Made by a program: the position numbers and the translations under genes
Shown here: piece after piece, positions 1 through 8,834 of the stretch
Numbering within the stretch: position 1 is the first letter of the stretch
How the letters are laid out: every line of letters starts with the position of its first letter
Origin: Neisseriaceae bacterium
GTDB taxonomy: Bacteria; Pseudomonadota; Gammaproteobacteria; Burkholderiales; Neisseriaceae
Direction: 5' to 3'
Assembly (NCBI GenBank): GCA_016864895.1
Contig: CP046107.1
Span: forward strand, 558,001 to 622,000
DNA length: 64,000 nucleotides
Notes under the pieces: model-generated
Database searches by the model: none
The model's input: the letters and a program-made list of their open reading frames with translations, nothing else
What the model was told of the DNA's origin: nothing

Positions 1-2117
1 AAATCTGCCTGTGCTACTTTAACGATGACATTATCTCCCATGGTAAAACGAATTTTTGTACGTTCCCCCACAATAGATAATTGTTCTGGAATATAGTTAA
101 AATAATCTTGACCTAGATCTGAAATATGTATCATACCCTCAACATGAAACGCCTTTAATGTAACAAATACAGCAAAATTAGTCAGCCCATTAATTGTTCC
201 TTCATAAATTTCACCTATCTTATCTCGCATGTAATACGTTTTAAGCCATTTTTCTACATCCCTAGACGCATCTTCAGCTCTTCTCTCTGTGTAGGAACAA
301 TGCACCCCTATTTCAACCCATGATTTAGGTTGATAGACCTCTTGTTTTAAGATACCTTTAATACTACGATGCACACATAAATCAGGGTAACGCCTAATAG
401 GAGAAGTAAAGTGTGTATAAGCATCATACGCTAAGCCAAAATGACCTATATTATCTGGCTGGTAAACCGCCTGTTGCATAGATCTTAATAACATCGTCTG
501 AATCAAATCTTTATCTTCTCTATTATCTAGTTGACTCATCAACATTGCATAATCAATGGGTTTAGGATCATCGTAATTATTCAAACTCAATCCCAACAAA
601 CTTAATTGTGCTTTCAATATTTGTAATTTTTCCTTTGTAGAACCTTCATGTACTCGGAATAAACTTTGACTCTTATTTTTTAAAATAAAGTCAGCTGCTG
701 ATACATTAGCAGCTAACATACATTCTTCAATAATTTTATGAGCATCATTCCTGACTTCAGGTATAATTTGCTTAATTTTATTATTTTCATCAAAAATCAT
801 CTGAGTCTGTGAGCTATCAAAATCAATAGCTCCGCGTTGAATTCTCTGCTTCTCTAACACATGATAGACTTCATACAAAGTCTCCAACTCTACTTTAAAA
901 GGATAATTACCACCTGAAGATAAATGATACCAAACTTCGGTATAGGTTAGTCTCGCATGAGACCTCATGATTGCTGGATAAAATTCATAACCACAAATCA
1001 CACCAGAAGAACTAATTTTCATATCACAGACCATACATAGCCTATCTTGATTGGGCACTAATGAACATATGCCATTAGAAAGTGCTTCGGGAAGCATTGG
1101 AATTACTCTACGTGGGAAATAAACACTCGTACCTCTTTTGTAAGCATCTTGATCCATTGCTGTATTCGGTCTTACGTAATGACTCACATCTGCAATTGCT
1201 ACTACTAGACGATAACCTTGATGGTTTTTTTCTGCATAAACAGCATCATCAAAATCTCGTGCTGATTCACCATCAATGGTAACTAATGGAAAAGAGCGGA
1301 TATCTCTTCTATTCTCAACTTGTTCTTTTATAACAAAAGAAGGTATACTAGCCACCTCGGTTAATGTCTTATCGGAAAAAGTATGGGGTAAATCATACTT
1401 TCTCACTGCAATTTCAATTTCCATTCCAGGTTCATCATAACCACCCAAAATTTCTTTAACATGACCTGTCGCTAAAATGACACCATTGGGATAGCTGTCA
1501 ATCTCAATAACCGCTACCTCACCAGACATAATTGCTGATACATTTTCATTGGGTAATAAAATTTTGTGTGTAATACGCTTGTCTTCTGGCACTGCAATAA
1601 ACATACCTCCCTCAACATAAAGTCTAACAACTAGTTCTTTAGTTTTTCTTTCTAAAATTTCTACTACTGTAGCTTCTATTCTGCCTCGTTTATCATAGAA
1701 AGTTGCTCGCACAGTAACAACATCACCATGCATTAAGGAACGCATTTGCTTCTCACTTAGGAAAAAATCAGGTTTACCGATATCATCCATTGGTATTGCA
1801 AATCCATAACCATCTTTATGTCCCTGTACACGACATTTAACTAGTTGAGTCTTATCTGTCACACAAATTATATTATGATGATTAATATACAATTGCCCGT
1901 CTCTAACCATCGCTTTCATTCGATGGCGAAATGCAGTATCTTCTGTAGGCATAATATCTAGTAATGCTACTAAATCATCATAACAGACAGGTGCTTGCTG
2001 ATTATTTAATACTTGTAAAATCCATTCTCTACTTGGGATAGGATTTCTATACTTCTTTCTTTCTCTTGATAAATTAGGATCACTTAATCTTATCGATTGT
2101 TTTTTGGATACAGACAT
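1..2117 (-). CDS. rnr: Ribonuclease R (3' end of gene beyond window)
   Basis: Processive 3'-to-5' exoribonuclease of the RNB/RNase II family, acting in mRNA decay and on structured RNA in the cytoplasm. I translated the minus strand from the ATG at 2117 to the window edge and found about 705 open codons with no stop. The N-terminal helix-turn-helix-like and cold-shock domains are followed by the RNB domain, whose catalytic stretch reads TIDGESARDFDDAV (Asp cluster). Further on are SPIRRYPDLCVHR and an S1-like segment (GEIYEGTINGLTNFAVFV) near the edge. Family members are about 750-810 residues, so only the C-terminal tail is missing. Identification is firm; the start is supported by MSVSKKQS with a basic N-terminus and a GGCG-containing leader. 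Confidence 0.95.
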   Translation of the reverse strand, partial: MSVSKKQSIRLSDPNLSRERKKYRNPIPSREWILQVLNNQQAPVCYDDLVALLDIMPTEDTAFRHRMKAMVRDGQLYINHHNIICVTDKTQLVKCRVQGHKDGYGFAIPMDDIGKPDFFLSEKQMRSLMHGDVVTVRATFYDKRGRIEATVVEILERKTKELVVRLYVEGGMFIAVPEDKRITHKILLPNENVSAIMSGEVAVIEIDSYPNGVILATGHVKEILGGYDEPGMEIEIAVRKYDLPHTFSDKTLTEVASIPSFVIKEQVENRRDIRSFPLVTIDGESARDFDDAVYAEKNHQGYRLVVAIADVSHYVRPNTAMDQDAYKRGTSVYFPRRVIPMLPEALSNGICSLVPNQDRLCMVCDMKISSSGVICGYEFYPAIMRSHARLTYTEVWYHLSSGGNYPFKVELETLYEVYHVLEKQRIQRGAIDFDSSQTQMIFDENNKIKQIIPEVRNDAHKIIEECMLAANVSAADFILKNKSQSLFRVHEGSTKEKLQILKAQLSLLGLSLNNYDDPKPIDYAMLMSQLDNREDKDLIQTMLLRSMQQAVYQPDNIGHFGLAYDAYTHFTSPIRRYPDLCVHRSIKGILKQEVYQPKSWVEIGVHCSYTERRAEDASRDVEKWLKTYYMRDKIGEIYEGTINGLTNFAVFVTLKAFHVEGMIHISDLGQDYFNYIPEQLSIVGERTKIRFTMGDNVIVKVAQAD

Positions 2118-2337
2118 AATTCGCCTTTATTGAATGAATAGAAACTTTCATTATTTAAAATAATTTCTAAACTCATACAAAATAGTTAAAAACTCTTTTC
2201 ATTATACATAAAAAAATATAAATAAATTTATTAAACAACTCGTAAATAATTTTATGTAGTTTACAACATAGTACAAGGTCATTACGGCGAATGGATAGAA
2301 TCAATACAGTATTTTTCATAATCTAATATTGTACAGG

Positions 2338-2365
2338 TTGACGTTCATACCAGAAACAGTATAAT
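2338..2365 (+). promoter_or_regulatory. Sigma70-type promoter for the UmuD-like gene
   Basis: TTGACG (2338-2343) and TATAAT (2360-2365) are separated by 16 bp. The predicted transcript start near 2372 lies downstream of the TTG at 2371, so that codon cannot be the start. This points to the ATG at 2401. Confidence 0.6.
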
Positions 2366-2400
2366 AAATTTTGTTACAACAATCAAAATATAGTAATTCT

Positions 2401-2979
2401 ATGTCTCAAACAGGTCGTGGTGGCAAAAGAACTGGTGCCGGTCGGAAAAAAGGAACTGGCATATTTAAAGAACCAACAGTGGTGAAGAGAGTTCCTCTTT
2501 CAGCGATTCCAGTTATTGATGATTTCCTTGATCAGTTAAAAAATCTTGTTCCCTCTGAACGTCTTCCTAAAAATTCATTCTTATTAAATAACTTCTCTCA
2601 TAAAATACCTATTGTCTCAAGCCCAGTAAGATCCAGATCTACTGAGCCTAATATTGGAGTCATTGACCTTAATGAATATTTATCTGGTAATGATAGAGAT
2701 ATTATTGGAGTTCATGCAGAAGATAATTCCATGGTAGATGCCGGAATTAATGCAGGAGATTTACTTATTCTCAAAACCAAAGTGTATCCTAAAGAAAAAG
2801 ATATTATTGTTATCCAATTAAATGATAGCTTTACTGTTAAAAGACTCCATTTTGATAATGGTCATATTGTATTAATGAGTGAAAATACTTTAGAAAAGTA
2901 CCCTATCATCCAACTTAAGCAAGATGATAAGATGAAAATTATAGGTATTGTCATTTCTATTATTAAAAAATTATCATAA
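2401..2979 (+). CDS. UmuD-like S24 family peptidase/regulator
   Basis: A LexA/UmuD-type self-cleaving protein of 192 residues. The N-terminus GGKRTGAGRKKGTG is the Gly/Arg-rich leader seen in many UmuD homologues. The catalytic Ser110 (in DNSMVDAG) and Lys147 (in FTVKRL) are 37 residues apart, the same spacing as Ser60/Lys97 of E. coli UmuD. The expected Cys/Ala-Gly cleavage dipeptide, 36 residues before the Ser, is replaced by Ser74-Pro75, so self-processing is uncertain. No umuC lies next to it: downstream is decayed pilin sequence. I chose ATG 2401 over an upstream in-frame TTG because of the promoter position; there is no clear Shine-Dalgarno. It could be a polymerase V accessory subunit with a distant partner, or a stand-alone S24 repressor-like protein. 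Confidence 0.8.
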   Translation: MSQTGRGGKRTGAGRKKGTGIFKEPTVVKRVPLSAIPVIDDFLDQLKNLVPSERLPKNSFLLNNFSHKIPIVSSPVRSRSTEPNIGVIDLNEYLSGNDRDIIGVHAEDNSMVDAGINAGDLLILKTKVYPKEKDIIVIQLNDSFTVKRLHFDNGHIVLMSENTLEKYPIIQLKQDDKMKIIGIVISIIKKLS

Positions 2980-3180
2980 AAAAAATCCTACCTTTCATTT
3001 TATTTGTGATACCTCACGATAAGCTATTCAAAAAATCAAGAGACAACATCACACAACAGTCAATCATTCGTAAGTCTTATGTGAAGTTCACTGTATCACT
3101 TTCTTATGATTTGTTCTGAACAGATGATTGGAATATTTCTGTGAAAAGAAAATATCTTTTAGAGCATATAATTTACAAAA

Positions 3181-3520
3181 TAGACAGAATAATACAATTA
3201 ATAGCCGTTCACCCAATTATTCATTTCAGAGAACTCAAGTAAAGATAAAGGCTGCTTATTAAAACGAATACCAATGATTGTGTGGTAACAATTATTTATA
3301 GTCACAGTGTTGATGCTAGTGGTAACTCATTAGGGGGTTAGTAAATATATCAATAACCAAACCTTGGTATTGAATATGTTGTACAACGGTAGCTATGATG
3401 GGACTACAACGCCACCTATTCAATAGGCCAAAATCTGTAAAAAATACATAACTAACAGTATATGAACCTATGTGGTAGATAGCTCTAGATATAAAATCAT
3501 CGATGAAACATAAGAAATAT
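3181..3520 (+). pseudogene. Broken pilin-body cassette 1
   Basis: Plus-strand sequence that matches the body of the large pilin-like genes, from about the QVNNTITG segment through the VDASGNS, YINNQTLVLNM and YNGSYDG segments. It carries several frame breaks and lacks the N-terminal anchor, the promoter and the repeat tail. Its downstream flank is repeated after cassette 2 (8.74-9.12 kb). It lies opposite in strand to the intact genes. I read it as a silent or decayed copy, comparable in layout to a Neisseria pilS cassette. Confidence 0.65.
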
Positions 3521-3800
3521 AATTTTGCGACACCAATAATTTGACAAACTATCGATTCAACATTGTATTTAGCTCTGGGTATTAAGTATTTATAGTGAAC
3601 TATTCCTTCTAGGATAAAACTGTTGATTGAGTGTTTCACTTAACTGGTTAATATAAAAAAATATCAGCTCAAAACTATCATAAGTTGCCATAGTGAAAAA
3701 ATACTGACTAACCCATTATCCCCCCCTCTTTCCAAACACTATTTTTAGAGAATATTCAGAAAAAACTTGAGAAAATGCATGTAAAAAACAAAAGGTAATT
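3205..3800 (+). repeat. Direct repeat A, copy 1 (cassette body plus downstream flank)
   Basis: The stretch repeats, in the same orientation and with scattered substitutions and indels, at about 8505-9119. A shared landmark is the AAAACAAAAGGTAATTT end point at 3789-3801 and 9103-9113. Both copies include a C-rich run (C7 at 3720-3726 here) and the conserved TTTCCAAACACTATTTTTAG element. Immediately after the end point the two loci differ by inversion of the next ~410 bp. Confidence 0.75.
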
Positions 3801-3807
3801 TGGATAA

Positions 3808-4216
3808 TATATTTCCAAGTTCAATTTGGCACTATTTCCACCCGAGAGAATCTATTATTTTTTTTGAAATAATTTAGAAGTTTGAATAATATAATATTCT
3901 GTAGATGTAAAAAAATAATTTGCACGTATTAAAATCACTATCGTCTATCCAAAAAAATCGTGATTGATACTGTAATATTTTTATTTAATCATAATAATGA
4001 GTTAGATACTTATTTTTTACTTAAAACAGAGAAATGTTGATTTTTTTATTTTTAATATATCCGGCTACAGTTGTCAAAATTATTACACAAATTTGAGGAA
4101 ACACAATATAGTTAGCTATACTGCATTAGATTAGATTATTAAAATGTCAAGAATAATCTTTATCTACATAATCAAAACAGTCATAACTTTTCTTTTTACC
4201 AGCGTTACTTGGTTTC
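3808..4216 (+). repeat. Inverted repeat arm 1 (~410 bp)
   Basis: The reverse complement of this segment matches 9127-9538 along its whole length with scattered mismatches. Landmarks include GATAGACGATAGTGATTTTA read on the minus strand here and on the plus strand at 9394-9413. Short CCAAG/CTTGG ends mark the borders of both arms. Sequences outside both borders are in direct, not inverted, orientation, so the segment itself appears flipped in place. Its minus strand encodes a short orphan C-terminus. Confidence 0.8.
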
Positions 4217-4255
4217 TCTAGTTTATTTATATTTTTTAGAAAATTTTATTGACCA
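4147..4255 (-). pseudogene. Orphan pilin C-terminal module downstream of pilin-like gene 1
   Basis: Downstream of and co-oriented with pilin-like gene 1, the minus strand reads FLKNINKLEKPSNAG, then KKKSYDCFDYVDKDYS and a stop (tga, 4147-4149). The last 23 residues are preserved at 9126-9194 on the plus strand. The KPSNAGKKK start resembles IKPSKKDKPPKK at the repeat/C-terminus junction of gene 2. I interpret it as a displaced C-terminus of a pilin-like gene; it has no start codon or ribosome binding site of its own. Confidence 0.5.
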
Positions 4256-4312
4256 GACCAATGATGTAATTACCAGCCTCGATGACCCCATCCTTAGGGT
4301 AGCGAGACTGTC
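4217..4312 (+). repeat. Direct repeat B, copy 1, with imperfect hairpin
   Basis: This ~95 bp block recurs in the same orientation at 9539-9622. It contains an imperfect hairpin: AGCCTCGATGACCCCA pairs loosely with TTAGGGTAGCGAGACT (4274-4310). It abuts the inverted arm in both loci. It could serve as a terminator for the minus-strand genes or as a recombination landmark. Confidence 0.6.
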
Positions 4313-4377
4313 AAAGTACTATAAATATCTGGGAAGAATAGTTATCAACACCAACTATTGAGTGATAATACTCAACA

Positions 4378-6060
4378 TTAGTGCCAGCTTCTTCTAATGT
4401 AAAATGGTACAGGATCATCATCATCTTGTTTATTATCATTATTTGATGGTGGTGCTATGATATCAGGAGGTCCTTCATCATAGCTATCTTCAGTAGCATG
4501 GTGCCTAAAATATGAATCTAATTCTTCTTTGCTACTCCTGAAAAAATCAATCCCCTCTTTTTTAGATAAAAGTTTTTTTATGCAGTCTTCAAGATTCTGT
4601 GAATTATTCTGTGAATTTTTACATTGTTTCTTCAAGTTTAAATATTCTTCTTCAAATAGTCTATGTGAATTCATTAGTTGTATGTCATGTAGAGTTAGTA
4701 TTGATGACTGTTCTTCAGAAAAAATTTTTTGAACGCAGTCTGGAAGATTCTGTGAATTTTTGCATCGTTGCTTAATTTTCAAATATTCTTCTGTAAGAAA
4801 TCCATATGAATCGATTAGTTCAATATCTTCTTCAGTCATTCTGGATAACGAATCTTCTTCGGACTCTTCTTCGAAATCTAATGTCATTCCTTGACTATTA
4901 TCACTTACATCTGGTGCTAATGATTCTTCTTCAGGCCTCACTTCAACAGATTCTGATGACACTACTGGCGTAGTCTCACTGACAGCTGGTGTTGATGCCT
5001 CTTCTGCAGGTGTCACTTCAGCTGATTCTGATACCTCTACTGGCGTATTTTCACTTACCGCCGGTTTTGATGCTTCTTCTGTAGGCGTCACTTCAGCAGA
5101 TTCTGATGCCACTGCTGGTATAGTCTCACTGACAGCTGGTGTTGATACCTCTTCTGTAGGGTTCGCTTCAGCAGACTCTGATACCACTACTGGTGTAGTT
5201 TCACTGACAGCTGGTTTTGATACCTCTTCTGTAGGGTTCGCTTCAGCAGACTCTGATACCACTACTGGCGTACTATCACTTATAACTGGTATCGATAACT
5301 CTTCTGCAAGTTTCACTTCATCAGATCTTGGTGTCACTGCTAGCGAAGTTTCACTTACGTCTGGTGCTAATGACTCTTCTACAGGTTTCACTTCAGCTGA
5401 TTCTGATCTCACTGCTGGAGCAGTTTCACTGACAGCCGGTGTTGATACCGCTTCTGTAGGTGTCACTTCAGCAGACTCTGATACCGCTACTGGTGTAGTT
5501 TCACTGACAGTTGGTGTTGATACCGCTTCTGTAGGTGTCACTTCATCGGACTCTAATAATACTTGCTTATTATTACCCAATATTTGTGCTATAGATTTTG
5601 GCCTATATTGAATAGGTAGCGTTGTCGCCCCATCAATTTCATAGCTACCGTTGTACAACATATTCAATACCAAGGTTTGGTTATTGATATATTTACTCAC
5701 CCCTGATGAGTTACCACTAGCATCAACACCACGACCATAAGTAATTGTCACCACACAACCATTGGTATTGGTTTCAATAGAGGAGCCTTTATCCTTACTT
5801 GGGTCATCTGAAATGACTAACTGAGCATAACGTCCAGTAATCGTATTATTGACCTGTGCATAGGGATCCGTACAACGTCCATTTTGCAAATTATCTGTAA
5901 TCGTTATCTTAGTATTGGTAGCCATTTGAATGCCTTCTGCTACCTGCGTTTTAGCAATATATTCATAAAATCTAGGAAGTGTGAACGCTGCCACTATCCC
6001 GATAATGACCAATACGACCATTACCTCAATTAAGGTAAAGCCTTTCTGTGATTCTTTCAT
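4378..6060 (-). CDS. Large pilin-like repeat protein 1
   Basis: 560 residues, predicted as a type IV prepilin-class surface protein. The leader MKESQKG is followed by FTLIEVMVVLVIIG, giving a prepilin peptidase site after Gly7, Glu5 of the mature protein and a hydrophobic helix. Residues to ~165 form a pilin-like body with two cysteines (NGRCTDP and NTNGCVVT) that could form a disulfide. Residues ~170-385 are ~25-residue repeats (ESAEVTPTEEVSTPAVSETT type), rich in Pro, Ser, Thr, Glu and Val. The C-terminus is unique: two helical units each with a Cys pair (QRCKNSQNLPDC; KKQCKNSQNN...LEDC), then an acidic end. Major pilins are ~150-170 residues, so this is over three times the usual length. 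The start is supported by AAGGA eight bases upstream. Function is inferred: a surface-exposed or glycosylated variable pilus subunit or a pseudopilin-anchored adhesin. Confidence 0.85.
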   Translation of the reverse strand: MKESQKGFTLIEVMVVLVIIGIVAAFTLPRFYEYIAKTQVAEGIQMATNTKITITDNLQNGRCTDPYAQVNNTITGRYAQLVISDDPSKDKGSSIETNTNGCVVTITYGRGVDASGNSSGVSKYINNQTLVLNMLYNGSYEIDGATTLPIQYRPKSIAQILGNNKQVLLESDEVTPTEAVSTPTVSETTPVAVSESAEVTPTEAVSTPAVSETAPAVRSESAEVKPVEESLAPDVSETSLAVTPRSDEVKLAEELSIPVISDSTPVVVSESAEANPTEEVSKPAVSETTPVVVSESAEANPTEEVSTPAVSETIPAVASESAEVTPTEEASKPAVSENTPVEVSESAEVTPAEEASTPAVSETTPVVSSESVEVRPEEESLAPDVSDNSQGMTLDFEEESEEDSLSRMTEEDIELIDSYGFLTEEYLKIKQRCKNSQNLPDCVQKIFSEEQSSILTLHDIQLMNSHRLFEEEYLNLKKQCKNSQNNSQNLEDCIKKLLSKKEGIDFFRSSKEELDSYFRHHATEDSYDEGPPDIIAPPSNNDNKQDDDDPVPFYIRRSWH

Positions 6061-6112
6061 ACGTCAATCCTTATTCAAAAAACAAAGAAATTGATTAAAA
6101 GCTGCTAATAAA
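6061..6112 (-). promoter_or_regulatory. Conserved leader upstream of pilin-like gene 1
   Basis: The ~50 bp before the start codon are nearly identical before all three intact pilin-like genes (6061-6112, 8034-8090, 11650-11705). They include the AAGGATTGACGT ribosome binding region and TTTATTAGCAG. Upstream of this block gene 1 differs from genes 2 and 3: it runs into an orphan C-terminal module and a C7 run (6140-6146). Confidence 0.5.
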
Positions 6113-6113
6113 C

Positions 6114-6240
6114 TTATCCCAAAATTGGATCGACAGTAACCCCCCCTAGATTCATGTTTTCCATATCAAAATAAGATTTCTCATCGATAACTTTATACAT
6201 ATAGGCTCATCTACTACATCGGTATCATGATGGTAGGTTT
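6114..6240 (-). pseudogene. Orphan C-terminal module between pilin-like genes 2 and 1
   Basis: Minus strand, downstream of gene 2. A frame reading KVIDEKSYFDMENMN, then LGGVTVDPILG, ends at a stop (6114-6116). One frameshift upstream the same strand reads TYHHDTDVVDEP. The VVD-P-YK-IDE pattern also occurs after cassette 2 (8784-8834), where it ends VSNSK and stop. There is no start codon. It resembles a discarded C-terminus now lying in the promoter region of gene 1. Confidence 0.5.
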
Positions 6241-6251
6241 AAGACATGACG

Positions 6252-8033
6252 TTATCCACTTTTACTATCATTACTCGAAGTTTTCGTTTGCTTACTCTTA
6301 GCTTTATCAGACTCTTTAACTCTAGGATCCAAGGTGAATTGTTTATTCTTCCACTCCTCTAAACCTGGGAAGTCAAGCAGTTCTATTTGACTATATGACA
6401 TAGGGTTAATAAAAGTACCATTATATTTATATTTTTTAGGAGGCTTATCTTTTTTAGAAGGCTTGATTTGCTCAGACTCTGACCCTGCTGCTTGAATAGT
6501 CTCACTTACAGCTGATGTTGATACTTCTTCTACAGGTTTCACTTCCTTGAACTCTGGTTCTGCCACTTCATTAGTATCAATGACAGCTGATGTTAGTGAT
6601 TCTTCTGCAGGTTTCACTTCCTCGAACTCTGGTTCTGCCACTTCATTAGTATCAATGACAGCTGATGCTAGTGATTCTTCTGCAGGTTTCACTTCCTTGA
6701 ACTCTGGTTGTGCCACTTCATTAGTATCAATGACAGCTGATGCTAGTGATTCTTCTGCAGGTTTCACTTCCTCGAACTCTGGTTCTGCCACTTCATTAGT
6801 CTCAATGACAGCCGGTATTGCTACCTCTTCTGGAGGTTTTTTCATTTCAGAAGATGCTAATACCGCTACTGGGGCAGTCTCACTGACAGCTGGTGTTGAT
6901 ACCTCTTCTGCAGGTGTCACTTCAGCTGATTCTGATACCGCTACTGGCGTATTTTCACTTACAACTGGCGTTGATAACGCTTCCGTAGGCTGAACCTCCT
7001 CGGATTCTGACGACACCACTGGAGTAGCATCACTTACAACTGATGTTGGTAACGCTATAGGGTTCACTTCATCTGATTCTGATACCGCTACTGGTGTAGT
7101 TTCACTGACAGCCGGTACTGATGCCTCTTCTGCAAGTTTCGCTTCAGCTGATTCTGATACCGCTACTGGCGTATTTTCACTTACAACTGGCGTTGATAAC
7201 GCTTCCGTAGGCTGAACCTCCTCGGATTCTGACGACACCACTGGAGTAGCATCACTTACAACTGATGTTGGTAACGCTATAGGGTTCACTTCATCTGATT
7301 CTGATACCGCTACTGGTGTAGTTTCACTGACAGCCGGTACTGATGCCTCTTCTGCAAGTTTCGCTTCAGCTGATTCTGATACCGCTACTGGTGTAGTTTC
7401 ACTGACAGCCGGTGCTGATGCCTCTTCTGCAAGTTTCGCTTCAGCTGATTCTGATACCGCTACTGGAGCAGTTTCACTGACAGCTGGTATTGATAACTCT
7501 TCTGCAGGTGTCACTTCATCGGACTCTAATAATACTTGCTTATTATTACCCAAAATTTGTGCTATAGATTTTGGCCTATATTGAATAGGTAGCGTTGTCG
7601 CTCCATCAATTTCATAGCTACCGTTGTACAACATATTCAATACCAAGGCTTGGTTATTGATATACTTACTAGCACCTGATGAGTTACCACCAGCATCAAC
7701 ACCACGACCATAAGTAATTGTCACCACACAACCATTGGTATTGGTTTCAATAGAGGAGCCTTTATCCTTACTTTCGTCATCTGAAATGACTAACTGAGCA
7801 TAACGTCCGGTAATCGTATTATTAACCTGTGCATAGGGATCCGTACAACGTCCATTTTGCAAATTATCTGTAATCGTTATCTTAGCATTGGTAGCCATTT
7901 GAATGCCCTCTGCTACCTGTGTTTTAGCAATATATTCATAGAATTTAGGAAGTGTGAACGCTGCCACTATCCCGATAATGACCAATACGACCATTGTCTC
8001 AATTAAGGTAAAGCCTTTCTGTGATTCTTTCAT
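6252..8033 (-). CDS. Large pilin-like repeat protein 2
   Basis: 593 residues. The leader is MKESQKG with cleavage before FTLIETMVVLVIIG; the pilin body to ~165 is almost identical to gene 1 in both protein and DNA. Residues ~170-390 are Pro/Ser/Glu/Val repeats that include a tandem 74-residue duplication (222 bp). Residues ~410-500 switch to a second repeat type (EVKPAEESLASAVIDTNEVA, about 25 residues). The C-terminus is unique and lysine-rich (PSKKDKPPKKYKYNG, then MSYSQIELLDFPGLEEW). It shares no tail with genes 1 and 3. The three genes lie in the same orientation, and 191 bp separates this one from gene 1. Surface display as a pilus subunit or anchored stalk is inference. Confidence 0.85.
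   Translation of the reverse strand: MKESQKGFTLIETMVVLVIIGIVAAFTLPKFYEYIAKTQVAEGIQMATNAKITITDNLQNGRCTDPYAQVNNTITGRYAQLVISDDESKDKGSSIETNTNGCVVTITYGRGVDAGGNSSGASKYINNQALVLNMLYNGSYEIDGATTLPIQYRPKSIAQILGNNKQVLLESDEVTPAEELSIPAVSETAPVAVSESAEAKLAEEASAPAVSETTPVAVSESAEAKLAEEASVPAVSETTPVAVSESDEVNPIALPTSVVSDATPVVSSESEEVQPTEALSTPVVSENTPVAVSESAEAKLAEEASVPAVSETTPVAVSESDEVNPIALPTSVVSDATPVVSSESEEVQPTEALSTPVVSENTPVAVSESAEVTPAEEVSTPAVSETAPVAVLASSEMKKPPEEVAIPAVIETNEVAEPEFEEVKPAEESLASAVIDTNEVAQPEFKEVKPAEESLASAVIDTNEVAEPEFEEVKPAEESLTSAVIDTNEVAEPEFKEVKPVEEVSTSAVSETIQAAGSESEQIKPSKKDKPPKKYKYNGTFINPMSYSQIELLDFPGLEEWKNKQFTLDPRVKESDKAKSKQTKTSSNDSKSG
6931..7374 (-). repeat. 222-bp in-frame tandem duplication in pilin-like gene 2
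   Basis: Copies at 6931-7152 and 7153-7374 appear identical by eye. Each encodes 74 residues, i.e. three ~25-residue modules of which one is a residue short. Near-identity implies very recent duplication or homogenisation. Loss or gain would change protein length without breaking the frame. Confidence 0.8.
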
Positions 8034-8205
8034 ACGTCAATCCTTATTCAAAAAACAAAGAAATTAATTAAAAACTGCTAATAAACTACGCCCAAATGGG
8101 AGTGGCAGTAACCTTAAAAAAACTAAATTGTCAAAACAAACTGATGTATTAGTGTGATTGTGTCATTTATTGAGTAAATATTGAGTAAATACTCAATATT
8201 AAATT
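8034..8205 (-). promoter_or_regulatory. 5' flank of pilin-like gene 2
   Basis: This flank matches the one upstream of gene 3 (11650-11822), including TCATTTATTGAGTAAATATT. It holds an imperfect CCCAAATGGGAG element that is a perfect 6-bp-stem hairpin (GCTCCC-AAAT-GGGAGC) at 11717-11732 before gene 3. No convincing -35/-10 pair was found. The hairpin element may be an operator or leader structure. Confidence 0.4.
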
Positions 8206-8298
8206 TATGATCAGGTACTCGCTACTCTTAGTGTCAATTTAATTTTGATTAATCATCAATTTATTTCTAATTCCTGATAATCCTAAAATTTTATTTCT

Positions 8299-8735
8299 AC
8301 AGTAAATATTTGCCCCAATAATCCTCTGGGTGCGGGGTTATTAAAGAAAACAGTAGGGATGTTCATGACAATTATTTTGGGCTCTTAGCAGTAGCTTTTC
8401 TTTCTTCTGCTTCCAATGTTAAGATAATGATTACAGATAATTGATAAAATGGATGGTGTATGGATTCCTGTATACAGGTCAATAATACGATTACTGGATG
8501 CTATGCTCAGTTAGTCATTTCAGATGACGAAAGTAAGGATAAAGTCCTCTATTGAAACAAATACCAATAATTGTGTTGTGATAATTATTTATGGTCGTAG
8601 TGTTGATGCTAGTGGTAACTCATCAGGGGTTAGTAAATATATCAATAACCAAACCTTGGTATTGAATATGTTTTACAATGTGACTATGAAATCGATGGGG
8701 CTACAACGCTACCTATTCAATACAGGCCAAAATCT
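8299..8735 (+). repeat. Direct repeat C, copy 1 (cassette 2 with upstream flank)
   Basis: Matches 11829-12272 in the same orientation. It begins with ACAGTAAATATTTGCCCCAA and a GCCCCAATAATCC-type hairpin (CCCCAATAATCCTCTGGGTG CGGGG), then runs through the pilin-body cassette. Similarity is high, with small indels. Confidence 0.75.
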
Positions 8736-8834
8736 GTAAAAAATCCAAGTTAAGCCATGACTAACAGTATATGAACCTATGTGGTAGATGACCCTAAATA
8801 TAAAATCATCGATGAAGTATCAAACTCTAAGTAA
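8421..8834 (+). pseudogene. Broken pilin-body cassette 2
   Basis: Plus strand. It begins at the position equivalent to AKITITDN of the intact genes and lacks the N-terminal anchor. One open piece (8524-8739) encodes SSIETNTNNCVV, VDASGNSSGVS and YINNQTLVLNM. The CTDPY equivalent is degraded, and the frame breaks around the GATTLPIQYRPKS equivalent. After the body a frame reads VDDPKYKIIDEVSNSK and stop (8832-8834) instead of the repeat tail. It therefore looks like a short, tail-less pilin copy. Whether it can still donate sequence is unknown. Confidence 0.65.

Noticed and set aside
2371..2400. TTG 2371 as the start of the UmuD-like gene
   Set aside because: It falls at or before the transcript start predicted from the TTGACG/TATAAT promoter, and homologues start at the Gly-rich segment after ATG 2401.
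3316..3639. A 107-codon minus-strand frame across cassette 1 and its flank
   Set aside because: It is antisense to a recognisable broken pilin body and lacks family features. The duplicate copy at 8.7 kb does not keep the frame open.
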